Shown here in pieces: positions 50,168-62,867 of a stretch of 64,000 nucleotides of DNA (positions are counted from its first letter, which is position 1; the number at the start of each line of letters is the position of its first letter). Origin of the DNA: Ranitomeya variabilis (taxonomy: Eukaryota > Chordata > Amphibia > Anura > Dendrobatidae). A program made the translations under genes and the position numbers. Where the stretch lies: NCBI RefSeq assembly GCF_051348905.1, contig NC_135232.1, positions 790,180,775 to 790,244,774 on the forward strand, given 5' to 3'. Below the pieces are notes generated by a model that saw nothing but the letters and a program-made list of their open reading frames with translations, had not been told where the DNA came from and did not search any database.

Positions 50168-51493
50168 TATTTTAAAGTTTGTGTGACATTCATACTTTGT
50201 CTCAGTTGTTGGAAATATGAAAAAGGAAAAAAAAAGTATCAGATCTGCGCTTAATATTAACATTTAGAGAAAATTAGAAGCCGTATTTAGGTTTGAACTT
50301 GTCAAAGAACGTAGAAGGAGCAGATACTAAAGGCTCATTGACACAAACAATAGCATATAGGGCACAATAAATTATTGCATATTGTTTGTCTAGTGATTGG
50401 TGTTCTGTTTCCTGTTTTCAGTAGTCCCAAGTTGTTTTTTTAATTTGAACCTTTTTAAAAGTCATTTTTGTATGTGTTTACAAGATATGCAAAACGTGGA
50501 CATTCTTTGGCTAAAAAGTGTCGAAATAAGTTTAAAGATGAGAACAGAGTGATATCAGCTGCCTTGTCCTCATAAACACTTTCTGCTTCGCTAACGAGAT
50601 CACTGAAATCATGTAAGCAGGTAATTTTTGGAGAGCCGAAATTCAGTGGAAATGAGTTTTTTGTTATTAAGTTAATTTTTATGGTAAGAAATTAGTTTAT
50701 AATTTTGGACAAATCATCTGATCTCTTTTCATAATAATCTAGCGTTAACACAAATTACCACTATAAAATCTGAAGCAGTAAACTTTGTGAAAGCCAAATT
50801 TTGTATCAGTCTGAAATCTTTTGGCCATTAATGTACAGTCCTAGATATTTTTAGAAAAACTGTAAAAGGAAAAAATGAGGAAAGGAAAAACTTCTAAAGA
50901 AAAGCATTGCTGACTTCTAAAATCAGGATATCTAGCAGGAGTACTCCAGAAAATTTCCCTGCATTTATTTGGACTAAAACAAATGTTCTCTGATAGTCTT
51001 ATCATATGGCTAAAATTATTTCCTTTGTTTTGACTAATATCCTTCCCAAACCAGTGTCCCATTAGCGTACAATGAAACTGATGTTCCAAGCCATTTTTCT
51101 AGGCTTAAGTTCCTAAGGGTCAGTGGCTACTGCATTGAAGCTGTAGAAAGTAAAAAAGATCAAAGCTTGAGAGTCAGAAACCAGCAAAATCAACCCCTTT
51201 TGTGGTCTTGCATACATTACTGTGCCACATTTTACCAACAGGGAACTCTGTTAGTAATTTATAATGAACTCCTGGCATGTAAGACTAAAAAAGTGCATGT
51301 AATGAGTTTTAGTATGAAATAGATCTTTCCCTTTTACATTATATGCATTTTCTTTCTGATCAGTTTTACCTTTACAAATAAGAAAACAAAAGCAAAGTTC
51401 CATAGAGAAAAGAAATCTTTCTGTTATCCAGTCATCAGGAAAATGTTGAGTATCTAGATTTGACAAAACACCTACTTCAAGTAAGAGACTTGT

Positions 51494-51579
51494 GGCTCTG
51501 TGGCGCAATGGATAGCGCATTGGACTTCTAGGGAACTGATGTGATTCAAAGGTTGTGGGTTCGAGTCCCACCAGAGTCA
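51494..51579 (+). tRNA. tRNA-Arg-TCT: tRNA-Arg(UCU), C56
   Basis: Gene intact. The following spacer has three private variants (51701, 51878, 52033) shared with the unit after 57142. Probably functional. Confidence 0.94.
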
Positions 51580-52905
51580 TATTTTAAAGTTTGTGTGACA
51601 TTCATACTTTGTCTCAGTTGTTGGAAATATGAAAAAGGAAAAAAAATGTATCAGATCTGCGCTTAATATTAACATTTAGAGAAAATTAGAAGCCGTATTT
51701 GGGTTTGAACTTGTCAAAGAACGTAGAAGGAGCAGATACTAAAGGCTCATTGACACAAACAATAGCATATAGGGCACAATAAATTATTGCATATTGTTTG
51801 TCTAGTGATTGGTGTTCTGTTTCCTGTTTTCAGTAGTCCCAAGTTGTTTTTTTAATTTGAACCTTTTTAAAAGTCATATTTGTATGTGTTTACAAGATAT
51901 GCAAAACGTGGACATTCTTTGGCTAAAAAGTGTCGAAATAAGTTTAAAGATGAGAACAGAGTGATATCAGCTGCCTTGTCCTCATAAACACTTTCTGCTT
52001 CGCTAACGAGATCACTGAAATCATGTAAGCAGATAATTTTTGGAGAGCCGAAATTCAGTGGAAATGAGTTTTTTGTTATTAAGTTAATTTTTATGGTAAG
52101 AAATTAGTTTATAATTTTGGACAAATCATCTGATCTCTTTTCATAATAATCTAGCGTTAACACAAATTACCACTATAAAATCTGAAGCAGTAAACTTTGT
52201 GAAAGCCAAATTTTGTATCAGTCTGAAATCTTTTGGCCATTAATGTACAGTCCTAGATATTTTTAGAAAAACTGTAAAAGGAAAAAATTAGGAAAGGAAA
52301 AACTTCTAAAGAAAAGCATAGCTGACTTCTAAAATCAGGATATCTAGCAGGAGCACTCCAGAAAATTTCCCTGCATTCATTTGGACTAAAACAAATGTTC
52401 TCTGATAGTCTTATCATATGGCTAAAATTATTTCCTTTGTTTTGACTAATATCCTTCCCAAACCAGTGTCCCATTAGCGTACAACGAAACTGATGTTCCA
52501 AGCCATTTTTCTAGGCTTAAGTTCCTAAGGGTCAGTGGCTACTGCATTGAAGCTGTAGAAAGTAAAAAAGATCAAAGCTTGAGAGTCAGAAACCAGCAAA
52601 ATCAACCCCTTTTGTGGTCTTGCATACATTACTGTGCCACATTTTACCAACAGGGAACTCTGTTAGTAATTTATAATGAACTCCTGGCATGTAAGACTAA
52701 AAAAGTGCATGTAATGAGTTTTAGTATGAAATAGATCTTTCCCTTTTACATTATATGCATTTTCTTTCTGATCAGTTTTACCTTTACAAATAAGAAAACA
52801 AAAGCAAAGTTCCATAGAGAAAAGAAATCTTTCTGTTATCCAGTCATCAGGAAAATGTTGAGTATCTAGATTTGACAAAACACCTACTTCAAGTAAGAGA
52901 CTTGT

Positions 52906-52991
52906 GGCTCTGTGGCGCAATGGATAGCGCATTGGACTTCTAGGGAACTGATGTGATTCAAAGGTTGTGGGTTTGAGTCCCACCAGAGTCA
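52906..52991 (+). tRNA. tRNA-Arg-TCT: tRNA-Arg(UCU), T56 variant
   Basis: C56 is T, otherwise intact. The upstream spacer has AAAAAATTAGG near 52287, private to this unit. Activity doubtful. Confidence 0.72.
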
Positions 52992-54317
52992 TATTTTAAA
53001 GTTTGTGTGACATTCATACTTTGTCTCAGTTGTTGGAAATATGAAAAAGGAAAAAAAATGTATCAGATCTGCGCTTAATATTAACATTTAGAGAAAATTA
53101 GAAGCCGTATTTAGGTTTGAACTTGTCAAAGAACGTAGAAGGAGCAGATACTAAAGGCTCATTGACACAAACAATAGCATATAGGGCACAATAAATTATT
53201 GCATATTGTTTGTCTAGTGATTGGTGTTCTGTTTCCTGTTTTCAGTAGTCCCAAGTTCTTTTTTTAATTTGAACCTTTTTAAAAGTCATTTTTGTATGTG
53301 TTTACAAGATATGCAAAACGTGGACATTCTTTGGCTAAAAAGTGTCGAAATAAGTTTAAAGATGAGAACAGAGTGATATCAGCTGCCTTGTCCTAATAAA
53401 CACTTTCTGCTTCGCTAACGAGATCACTGAAATCATGTAAGCAAGTAATTTTTGGAGAGCCGAAATTCAGTGGAAATGAGTTTTTTGTTATTAAGTTAAT
53501 TTTTATGGTAAGAAATTAGTTTATAATTTTGGACAAATCATCTGAACTCTTTTCATAATAATCTAGCGTTAACACAAATTACCACTATAAAATCTGAAGC
53601 AGTAAACTTTGTGAAAGCCAAATTTTGTATCAGTCTGAAATCTTTTGGCCATTAATGTACAGTCCTAGATATTTTTAGAAAAACTGTAAAAGGAAAAAAT
53701 GAGGAAAGGAAAAACTTCTAAAGAAAAGCATAGCTGACTTCTAAAATCAGGATATCTAGCAGGAGCACTCCAGAAAATTTCCCTGCATTCATTTGGACTA
53801 AAACAAATGTTCTCTGATAGTCTTATCATATGGCTAAAATTATTTCCTTTGTTTTGACTAATATCCTTCCCAAACCAGTGTCCCATTAGCGTACAACGAA
53901 ACTGATGTTCCAAGCCATTTTTCTAGGCTTAAGTTCCTAAGGGTCAGTGGCTACTGCATTGAAGCTGTAGAATGTAAAAAAGATCAAAGCTTGAGAGTCA
54001 GAAACCAGCAAAATCAACCCCTTTTGTGGTCTTGCATACATTACTGTGCCACATTTTACCAACAGGGAACTCTGTTAGTAATTTATAATGAACTCCTGGC
54101 ATGTAAGACTAAAAAAGTGCATGTAATGAGTTTTAGTATGAAATAGATCTTTCCCTTTTACATTATATGCATTTTCTTTCTGATCAGTTTTACCTTTACA
54201 AATAAGAAAACAAAAGCAAAGTTCCATAGAGAAAAGAAATCTTTCTGTTATCCAGTCATCAGGAAAATGTTGAGTATCTAGATTTGACAAAACACCTACT
54301 TCAAGTAAGAGACTTGT

Positions 54318-54403
54318 GGCTCTGTGGCGCAATGGATAGCGCATTGGACTTCTAGGGAACTGATGTGATTCAAAGGTTGTGGGTTCGAGTCCCACCAGAG
54401 TCA
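54318..54403 (+). tRNA. tRNA-Arg-TCT: tRNA-Arg(UCU), C56
   Basis: Gene intact, with GTAGAATGTAAAA as a private change about 345 bases upstream. Probably functional. Confidence 0.94.
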
Positions 54404-55729
54404 TATTTTAAAGTTTGTGTGACATTCATACTTTGTCTCAGTTGTTGGAAATATGAAAAAGGAAAAAAAAAGTATCAGATCTGCGCTTAATATTAACATT
54501 TAGAGAAAATTAGAAGCCGTATTTAGGTTTGAACTTGTCAAAGAACGTAGAAGGAGCAGATACTAAAGGCTCATTGACACAAACAATAGCATATAGGGCA
54601 CAATAAATTATTGCATATTGTTTGTCTAGTGATTGGTGTTCTGTTTCCTGTTTTCAGTAGTCCCAAGTTGTTTTTTTAATTTGAACCTTTTTAAAAGTCA
54701 TTTTTGTATGTGTTTACAAGATATGCAAAACGTGGACATTCTTTGGCTAAAAAGTGTCGAAATAAGTTTAAAGATGAGAACAGAGTGATATCAGCTGCCT
54801 TGTCCTCATAAACACTTTCTGCTTCGCTAACGAGATCACTGAAATCATGTAAGCAGGTAATTTTTGGAGAGCCGAAATTCAGTGGAAATGAGTTTTTTGT
54901 TATTAAGTTAATTTTTATGGTAAGAAATTAGTTTATAATTTTGGACAAATCATCTGATCTCTTTTCATAATAATCTAGCGTTAACACAAATTACCACTAT
55001 AAAATCTGAAGCAGTAAACTTTGTGAAAGCCAAATTTTGTATCAGTCTGAAATCTTTTGGCCATTAATGTACAGTCCTAGATATTTTTAGAAAAACTGTA
55101 AAAGGAAAAAATGAGGAAAGGAAAAACTTCTAAAGAAAAGCATTGCTGACTTCTAAAATCAGGATATCTAGCAGGAGTACTCCAGAAAATTTCCCTGCAT
55201 TTATTTGGACTAAAACAAATGTTCTCTGATAGTCTTATCATATGGCTAAAATTATTTCCTTTGTTTTGACTAATATCCTTCCCAAACCAGTGTCCCATTA
55301 GCGTACAATGAAACTGATGTTCCAAGCCATTTTTCTAGGCTTAAGTTCCTAAGGGTCAGTGGCTACTGCATTGAAGCTGTAGAAAGTAAAAAAGATCAAA
55401 GCTTGAGAGTCAGAAACCAGCAAAATCAACCCCTTTTGTGGTCTTGCATACATTACTGTGCCACATTTTACCAACAGGGAACTCTGTTAGTAATTTATAA
55501 TGAACTCCTGGCATGTAAGACTAAAAAAGTGCATGTAATGAGTTTTAGTATGAAATAGATCTTTCCCTTTTACATTATATGCATTTTCTTTCTGATCAGT
55601 TTTACCTTTACAAATAAGAAAACAAAAGCAAAGTTCCATAGAGAAAAGAAATCTTTCTGTTATCCAGTCATCAGGAAAATGTTGAGTATCTAGATTTGAC
55701 AAAACACCTACTTCAAGTAAGAGACTTGT

Positions 55730-55815
55730 GGCTCTGTGGCGCAATGGATAGCGCATTGGACTTCTAGGGAACTGATGTGATTCAAAGGTTGTGGGTTCGA
55801 GTCCCACCAGAGTCA
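55730..55815 (+). tRNA. tRNA-Arg-TCT: tRNA-Arg(UCU), C56
   Basis: No difference from the reference copy. Probably functional. Confidence 0.94.
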
Positions 55816-57141
55816 TATTTTAAAGTTTGTGTGACATTCATACTTTGTCTCAGTTGTTGGAAATATGAAAAAGGAAAAAAAAAGTATCAGATCTGCGCTT
55901 AATATTAACATTTAGAGAAAATTAGAAGCCGTATTTAGGTTTGAACTTGTCAAAGAACGTAGAAGGAGCAGATACTAAAGGCTCATTGACACAAACAATA
56001 GCATATAGGGCACAATAAATTATTGCATATTGTTTGTCTAGTGATTGGTGTTCTGTTTCCTGTTTTCAGTAGTCCCAAGTTGTTTTTTTAATTTGAACCT
56101 TTTTAAAAGTCATTTTTGTATGTGTTTACAAGATATGCAAAACGTGGACATTCTTTGGCTAAAAAGTGTCGAAATAAGTTTAAAGATGAGAACAGAGTGA
56201 TATCAGCTGCCTTGTCCTCATAAACACTTTCTGCTTCGCTAACGAGATCACTGAAATCATGTAAGCAGGTAATTTTTGGAGAGCCGAAATTCAGTGGAAA
56301 TGAGTTTTTTGTTATTAAGTTAATTTTTATGGTAAGAAATTAGTTTATAATTTTGGACAAATCATCTGATCTCTTTTCATAATAATCTAGCGTTAACACA
56401 AATTACCACTATAAAATCTGAAGCAGTAAACTTTGTGAAAGCCAAATTTTGTATCAGTCTGAAATCTTTTGGCCATTAATGTACAGTCCTAGATATTTTT
56501 AGAAAAACTGTAAAAGGAAAAAATGAGGAAAGGAAAAACTTCTAAAGAAAAGCATTGCTGACTTCTAAAATCAGGATATCTAGCAGGAGTACTCCAGAAA
56601 ATTTCCCTGCATTTATTTGGACTAAAACAAATGTTCTCTGATAGTCTTATCATATGGCTAAAATTATTTCCTTTGTTTTGACTAATATCCTTCCCAAACC
56701 AGTGTCCCATTAGCGTACAATGAAACTGATGTTCCAAGCCATTTTTCTAGGCTTAAGTTCCTAAGGGTCAGTGGCTACTGCATTGAAGCTGTAGAAAGTA
56801 AAAAAGATCAAAGCTTGAGAGTCAGAAACCAGCAAAATCAACCCCTTTTGTGGTCTTGCATACATTACTGTGCCACATTTTACCAACAGGGAACTCTGTT
56901 AGTAATTTATAATGAACTCCTGGCATGTAAGACTAAAAAAGTGCATGTAATGAGTTTTAGTATGAAATAGATCTTTCCCTTTTACATTATATGCATTTTC
57001 TTTCTGATCAGTTTTACCTTTACAAATAAGAAAACAAAAGCAAAGTTCCATAGAGAAAAGAAATCTTTCTGTTATCCAGTCATCAGGAAAATGTTGAGTA
57101 TCTAGATTTGACAAAACACCTACTTCAAGTAAGAGACTTGT

Positions 57142-57227
57142 GGCTCTGTGGCGCAATGGATAGCGCATTGGACTTCTAGGGAACTGATGTGATTCAAAGG
57201 TTGTGGGTTCGAGTCCCACCAGAGTCA
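57142..57227 (+). tRNA. tRNA-Arg-TCT: tRNA-Arg(UCU), C56
   Basis: Gene intact, followed by the spacer with three variants shared with the unit 5,648 bp upstream. Probably functional. Confidence 0.94.
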
Positions 57228-58553
57228 TATTTTAAAGTTTGTGTGACATTCATACTTTGTCTCAGTTGTTGGAAATATGAAAAAGGAAAAAAAATGTATC
57301 AGATCTGCGCTTAATATTAACATTTAGAGAAAATTAGAAGCCGTATTTGGGTTTGAACTTGTCAAAGAACGTAGAAGGAGCAGATACTAAAGGCTCATTG
57401 ACACAAACAATAGCATATAGGGCACAATAAATTATTGCATATTGTTTGTCTAGTGATTGGTGTTCTGTTTCCTGTTTTCAGTAGTCCCAAGTTGTTTTTT
57501 TAATTTGAACCTTTTTAAAAGTCATATTTGTATGTGTTTACAAGATATGCAAAACGTGGACATTCTTTGGCTAAAAAGTGTCGAAATAAGTTTAAAGATG
57601 AGAACAGAGTGATATCAGCTGCCTTGTCCTCATAAACACTTTCTGCTTCGCTAACGAGATCACTGAAATCATGTAAGCAGATAATTTTTGGAGAGCCGAA
57701 ATTCAGTGGAAATGAGTTTTTTGTTATTAAGTTAATTTTTATGGTAAGAAATTAGTTTATAATTTTGGACAAATCATCTGATCTCTTTTCATAATAATCT
57801 AGCGTTAACACAAATTACCACTATAAAATCTGAAGCAGTAAACTTTGTGAAAGCCAAATTTTGTATCAGTCTGAAATCTTTTGGCCATTAATGTACAGTC
57901 CTAGATATTTTTAGAAAAACTGTAAAAGGAAAAAATGAGGAAAGGAAAAACTTCTAAAGAAAAGCATAGCTGACTTCTAAAATCAGGATATCTAGCAGGA
58001 GCACTCCAGAAAATTTCCCTGCATTCATTTGGACTAAAACAAATGTTCTCTGATAGTCTTATCATATGGCTAAAATTATTTCCTTTGTTTTGACTAATAT
58101 CCTTCCCAAACCAGTGTCCCATTAGCGTACAACGAAACTGATGTTCCAAGCCATTTTTCTAGGCTTAAGTTCCTAAGGGTCAGTGGCTACTGCATTGAAG
58201 CTGTAGAAAGTAAAAAAGATCAAAGCTTGAGAGTCAGAAACCAGCAAAATCAACCCCTTTTGTGGTCTTGCATACATTACTGTGCCACATTTTACCAACA
58301 GGGAACTCTGTTAGTAATTTATAATGAACTCCTGGCATGTAAGACTAAAAAAGTGCATGTAATGAGTTTTAGTATGAAATAGATCTTTCCCTTTTACATT
58401 ATATGCATTTTCTTTCTGATCAGTTTTACCTTTACAAATAAGAAAACAAAAGCAAAGTTCCATAGAGAAAAGAAATCTTTCTGTTATCCAGTCATCAGGA
58501 AAATGTTGAGTATCTAGATTTGACAAAACACCTACTTCAAGTAAGAGACTTGT

Positions 58554-58639
58554 GGCTCTGTGGCGCAATGGATAGCGCATTGGACTTCTAGGGAACTGAT
58601 GTGATTCAAAGGTTGTGGGTTTGAGTCCCACCAGAGTCA
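58554..58639 (+). tRNA. tRNA-Arg-TCT: tRNA-Arg(UCU), T56 variant
   Basis: C56 is T, otherwise intact. The next spacer has GCAGATAAT (A at 59093). Activity doubtful. Confidence 0.72.
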
Positions 58640-59965
58640 TATTTTAAAGTTTGTGTGACATTCATACTTTGTCTCAGTTGTTGGAAATATGAAAAAGGAA
58701 AAAAAATGTATCAGATCTGCGCTTAATATTAACATTTAGAGAAAATTAGAAGCCGTATTTAGGTTTGAACTTGTCAAAGAACGTAGAAGGAGCAGATACT
58801 AAAGGCTCATTGACACAAACAATAGCATATAGGGCACAATAAATTATTGCATATTGTTTGTCTAGTGATTGGTGTTCTGTTTCCTGTTTTCAGTAGTCCC
58901 AAGTTCTTTTTTTAATTTGAACCTTTTTAAAAGTCATTTTTGTATGTGTTTACAAGATATGCAAAACGTGGACATTCTTTGGCTAAAAAGTGTCGAAATA
59001 AGTTTAAAGATGAGAACAGAGTGATATCAGCTGCCTTGTCCTCATAAACACTTTCTGCTTCGCTAACGAGATCACTGAAATCATGTAAGCAGATAATTTT
59101 TGGAGAGCCGAAATTCAGTGGAAATGAGTTTTTTGTTATTAAGTTAATTTTTATGGTAAGAAATTAGTTTATAATTTTGGACAAATCATCTGATCTCTTT
59201 TCATAATAATCTAGCGTTAACACAAATTACCACTATAAAATCTGAAGCAGTAAACTTTGTGAAAGCCAAATTTTGTATCAGTCTGAAATCTTTTGGCCAT
59301 TAATGTACAGTCCTAGATATTTTTAGAAAAACTGTAAAAGGAAAAAATGAGGAAAGGAAAAACTTCTAAAGAAAAGCATAGCTGACTTCTAAAATCAGGA
59401 TATCTAGCAGGAGCACTCCAGAAAATTTCCCTGCATTCATTTGGACTAAAACAAATGTTCTCTGATAGTCTTATCATATGGCTAAAATTATTTCCTTTGT
59501 TTTGACTAATATCCTTCCCAAACCAGTGTCCCATTAGCGTACAACGAAACTGATGTTCCAAGCCATTTTTCTAGGCTTAAGTTCCTAAGGGTCAGTGGCT
59601 ACTGCATTGAAGCTGTAGAAAGTAAAAAAGATCAAAGCTTGAGAGTCAGAAACCAGCAAAATCAACCCCTTTTGTGGTCTTGCATACATTACTGTGCCAC
59701 ATTTTACCAACAGGGAACTCTGTTAGTAATTTATAATGAACTCCTGGCATGTAAGACTAAAAAAGTGCATGTAATGAGTTTTAGTATGAAATAGATCTTT
59801 CCCTTTTACATTATATGCATTTTCTTTCTGATCAGTTTTACCTTTACAAATAAGAAAACAAAAGCAAAGTTCCATAGAGAAAAGAAATCTTTCTGTTATC
59901 CAGTCATCAGGAAAATGTTGAGTATCTAGATTTGACAAAACACCTACTTCAAGTAAGAGACTTGT

Positions 59966-60051
59966 GGCTCTGTGGCGCAATGGATAGCGCATTGGACTTC
60001 TAGGGAACTGATGTGATTCAAAGGTTGTGGGTTTGAGTCCCACCAGAGTCA
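59966..60051 (+). tRNA. tRNA-Arg-TCT: tRNA-Arg(UCU), T56 variant
   Basis: A near copy of the preceding unit, including GCAGATAAT (A at 60505). C56 is T. Activity doubtful. Confidence 0.72.
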
Positions 60052-61377
60052 TATTTTAAAGTTTGTGTGACATTCATACTTTGTCTCAGTTGTTGGAAAT
60101 ATGAAAAAGGAAAAAAAATGTATCAGATCTGCGCTTAATATTAACATTTAGAGAAAATTAGAAGCCGTATTTAGGTTTGAACTTGTCAAAGAACGTAGAA
60201 GGAGCAGATACTAAAGGCTCATTGACACAAACAATAGCATATAGGGCACAATAAATTATTGCATATTGTTTGTCTAGTGATTGGTGTTCTGTTTCCTGTT
60301 TTCAGTAGTCCCAAGTTCTTTTTTTAATTTGAACCTTTTTAAAAGTCATTTTTGTATGTGTTTACAAGATATGCAAAACGTGGACATTCTTTGGCTAAAA
60401 AGTGTCGAAATAAGTTTAAAGATGAGAACAGAGTGATATCAGCTGCCTTGTCCTCATAAACACTTTCTGCTTCGCTAACGAGATCACTGAAATCATGTAA
60501 GCAGATAATTTTTGGAGAGCCGAAATTCAGTGGAAATGAGTTTTTTGTTATTAAGTTAATTTTTATGGTAAGAAATTAGTTTATAATTTTGGACAAATCA
60601 TCTGATCTCTTTTCATAATAATCTAGCGTTAACACAAATTACCACTATAAAATCTGAAGCAGTAAACTTTGTGAAAGCCAAATTTTGTATCAGTCTGAAA
60701 TCTTTTGGCCATTAATGTACAGTCCTAGATATTTTTAGAAAAACTGTAAAAGGAAAAAATGAGGAAAGGAAAAACTTCTAAAGAAAAGCATAGCTGACTT
60801 CTAAAATCAGGATATCTAGCAGGAGCACTCCAGAAAATTTCCCTGCATTCATTTGGACTAAAACAAATGTTCTCTGATAGTCTTATCATATGGCTAAAAT
60901 TATTTCCTTTGTTTTGACTAATATCCTTCCCAAACCAGTGTCCCATTAGCGTACAACGAAACTGATGTTCCAAGCCATTTTTCTAGGCTTAAGTTCCTAA
61001 GGGTCAGTGGCTACTGCATTGAAGCTGTAGAAAGTAAAAAAGATCAAAGCTTGAGAGTCAGAAACCAGCAAAATCAACCCCTTTTGTGGTCTTGCATACA
61101 TTACTGTGCCACATTTTACCAACAGGGAACTCTGTTAGTAATTTATAATGAACTCCTGGCATGTAAGACTAAAAAAGTGCATGTAATGAGTTTTAGTATG
61201 AAATAGATCTTTCCCTTTTACATTATATGCATTTTCTTTCTGATCAGTTTTACCTTTACAAATAAGAAAACAAAAGCAAAGTTCCATAGAGAAAAGAAAT
61301 CTTTCTGTTATCCAGTCATCAGGAAAATGTTGAGTATCTAGATTTGACAAAACACCTACTTCAAGTAAGAGACTTGT

Positions 61378-61463
61378 GGCTCTGTGGCGCAATGGATAGC
61401 GCATTGGACTTCTAGGGAACTGATGTGATTCAAAGTTTGTGGGTTCGAGTCCCACCAGAGTCA
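61378..61463 (+). tRNA. tRNA-Arg-TCT: tRNA-Arg(UCU), C56 with T46
   Basis: The variable loop is AGTTT instead of AGGTT (G46 to T), which may disturb the tertiary triple with the D stem. B box, stems, intron and terminator are intact. Probably transcribed. Confidence 0.87.
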
Positions 61464-62789
61464 TATTTTAAAGTTTGTGTGACATTCATACTTTGTCTCA
61501 GTTGTTGGAAATATGAAAAAGGAAAAAAAAAGTATCAGATCTGCACTTCATATTAACATTTAGAGAAAATTAGAAGCCGTATTTAGGTTTGAACTTGTCA
61601 AAGAACGTAGAAGGAGCAGATACTAAAGGCTCATTGACACAAACAATAGCATATAGGGCACAATAAATTATTGCATATTGTTTGTCTAGTGATTGGTGTT
61701 CTGTTTCCTGTTTTCAGTAGTCCCAAGTTCTTTTTTTAATTTGAACCTTTTTAAAAGTCATTTTTGTATGTGTTTACAAGATATGCAAAACGTGGACATT
61801 CTTTGGCTAAAAAGTGTCGAAATAAGTTTAAAGATGAGAACAGAGTGATATCAGCTGCCTTGTCCTCATAAACACTTTCTGCTTCGCTAACGAGATCACT
61901 GAAATCATGTAAGCAAGTAATTTTTGGAGAGCCGAAATTCAGTGGAAATGAGTTTTTTGTTATTAAGTTAATTTTTATGGTAAGAAATTAGTTTATAATT
62001 TTGGACAAATCATCTGAACTCTTTTCATAATAATCTAGCGTTAACACAAATTACCACTATAAAATCTGAAGCAGTAAACTTTGTGAAAGCCAAATTTTGT
62101 ATCAGTCTGAAATCTTTTGGCCATTAATGTACAGTCCTAGATATTTTTAGAAAAACTGTAAAAGGAAAAAATGAGGAAAGGAAAAACTTCTAAAGAAAAG
62201 CATAGCTGACTTCTAAAATCAGGATATCTAGCAGGAGCACTCCAGAAAATTTCCCTGCATTCATTTGGACTAAAACAAATGTTCTCTGATAGTCTTATCA
62301 TATGGCTAAAATTATTTCCTTTGTTTTGACTAATATCCTTCCCAAACCAGTGTCCCATTAGCGTACAACGAAACTGATGTTCCAAGCCATTTTTCTAGGC
62401 TTAAGTTCCTAAGGGTCAGTGGCTACTGCATTGAAGCTGTAGAAAGTAAAAAAGATCAAAGCTTGAGAGTCAGAAACCAGCAAAATCAACCCCTTTTGTG
62501 GTCTTGCATACATTACTGTGCCACATTTTACCAACAGGGAACTCTGTTAGTAATTTATAATGAACTCCTGGCATGTAAGACTAAAAAAGTGCATGTAATG
62601 AGTTTTAGTATGAAATAGATCTTTCCCTTTTACATTATATGCATTCTCTTTCTGATCAATTTTACCTTTACAAATAAGAAAACAAAAGCAAAGTTCCATA
62701 GAGAAAAGAAATCTTTCTGTTATCCAGTCATCAGGAAAATATTGAGTATCTAGATTTGACAAAACACCTACTTCAAGTAAGAGACTTGT

Positions 62790-62867
62790 GGCTCTGTGGC
62801 GCAATGGATAGCGCATTGGACTTCTAGGGAACTGATGTGATTCAAAGGTTGTGGGTTCGAGTCCCAC
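62790..62867 (+). pseudogene. tRNA-Arg(UCU) pseudogene, 3' truncated
   Basis: The gene is intact through GTCCCAC of the T stem, with a perfect C56 B box. A 28-bp deletion then removes the whole 3' acceptor strand, the discriminator, the T4 terminator and part of the trailer, joining CCCAC directly to ATTCATAC. Transcription could still start, but no mature tRNA could be made, and reading would continue to a later T run. Confidence 0.93.

Larger units (their letters stand above)
33138..62789 (+). repeat. Regular 1,412-bp block with shuffled unit types
   Basis: The 21 steps between genes here are exactly 1,412 bp. Unit types recur at three units (4,236 bp: A-for-T before GTATCAG at 50235 and 54471) and four units (5,648 bp: three private variants at 51701, 51878 and 52033 recur at 57349, 57526 and 57681). 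The spacers contain no gene that I can see. Confidence 0.88.
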
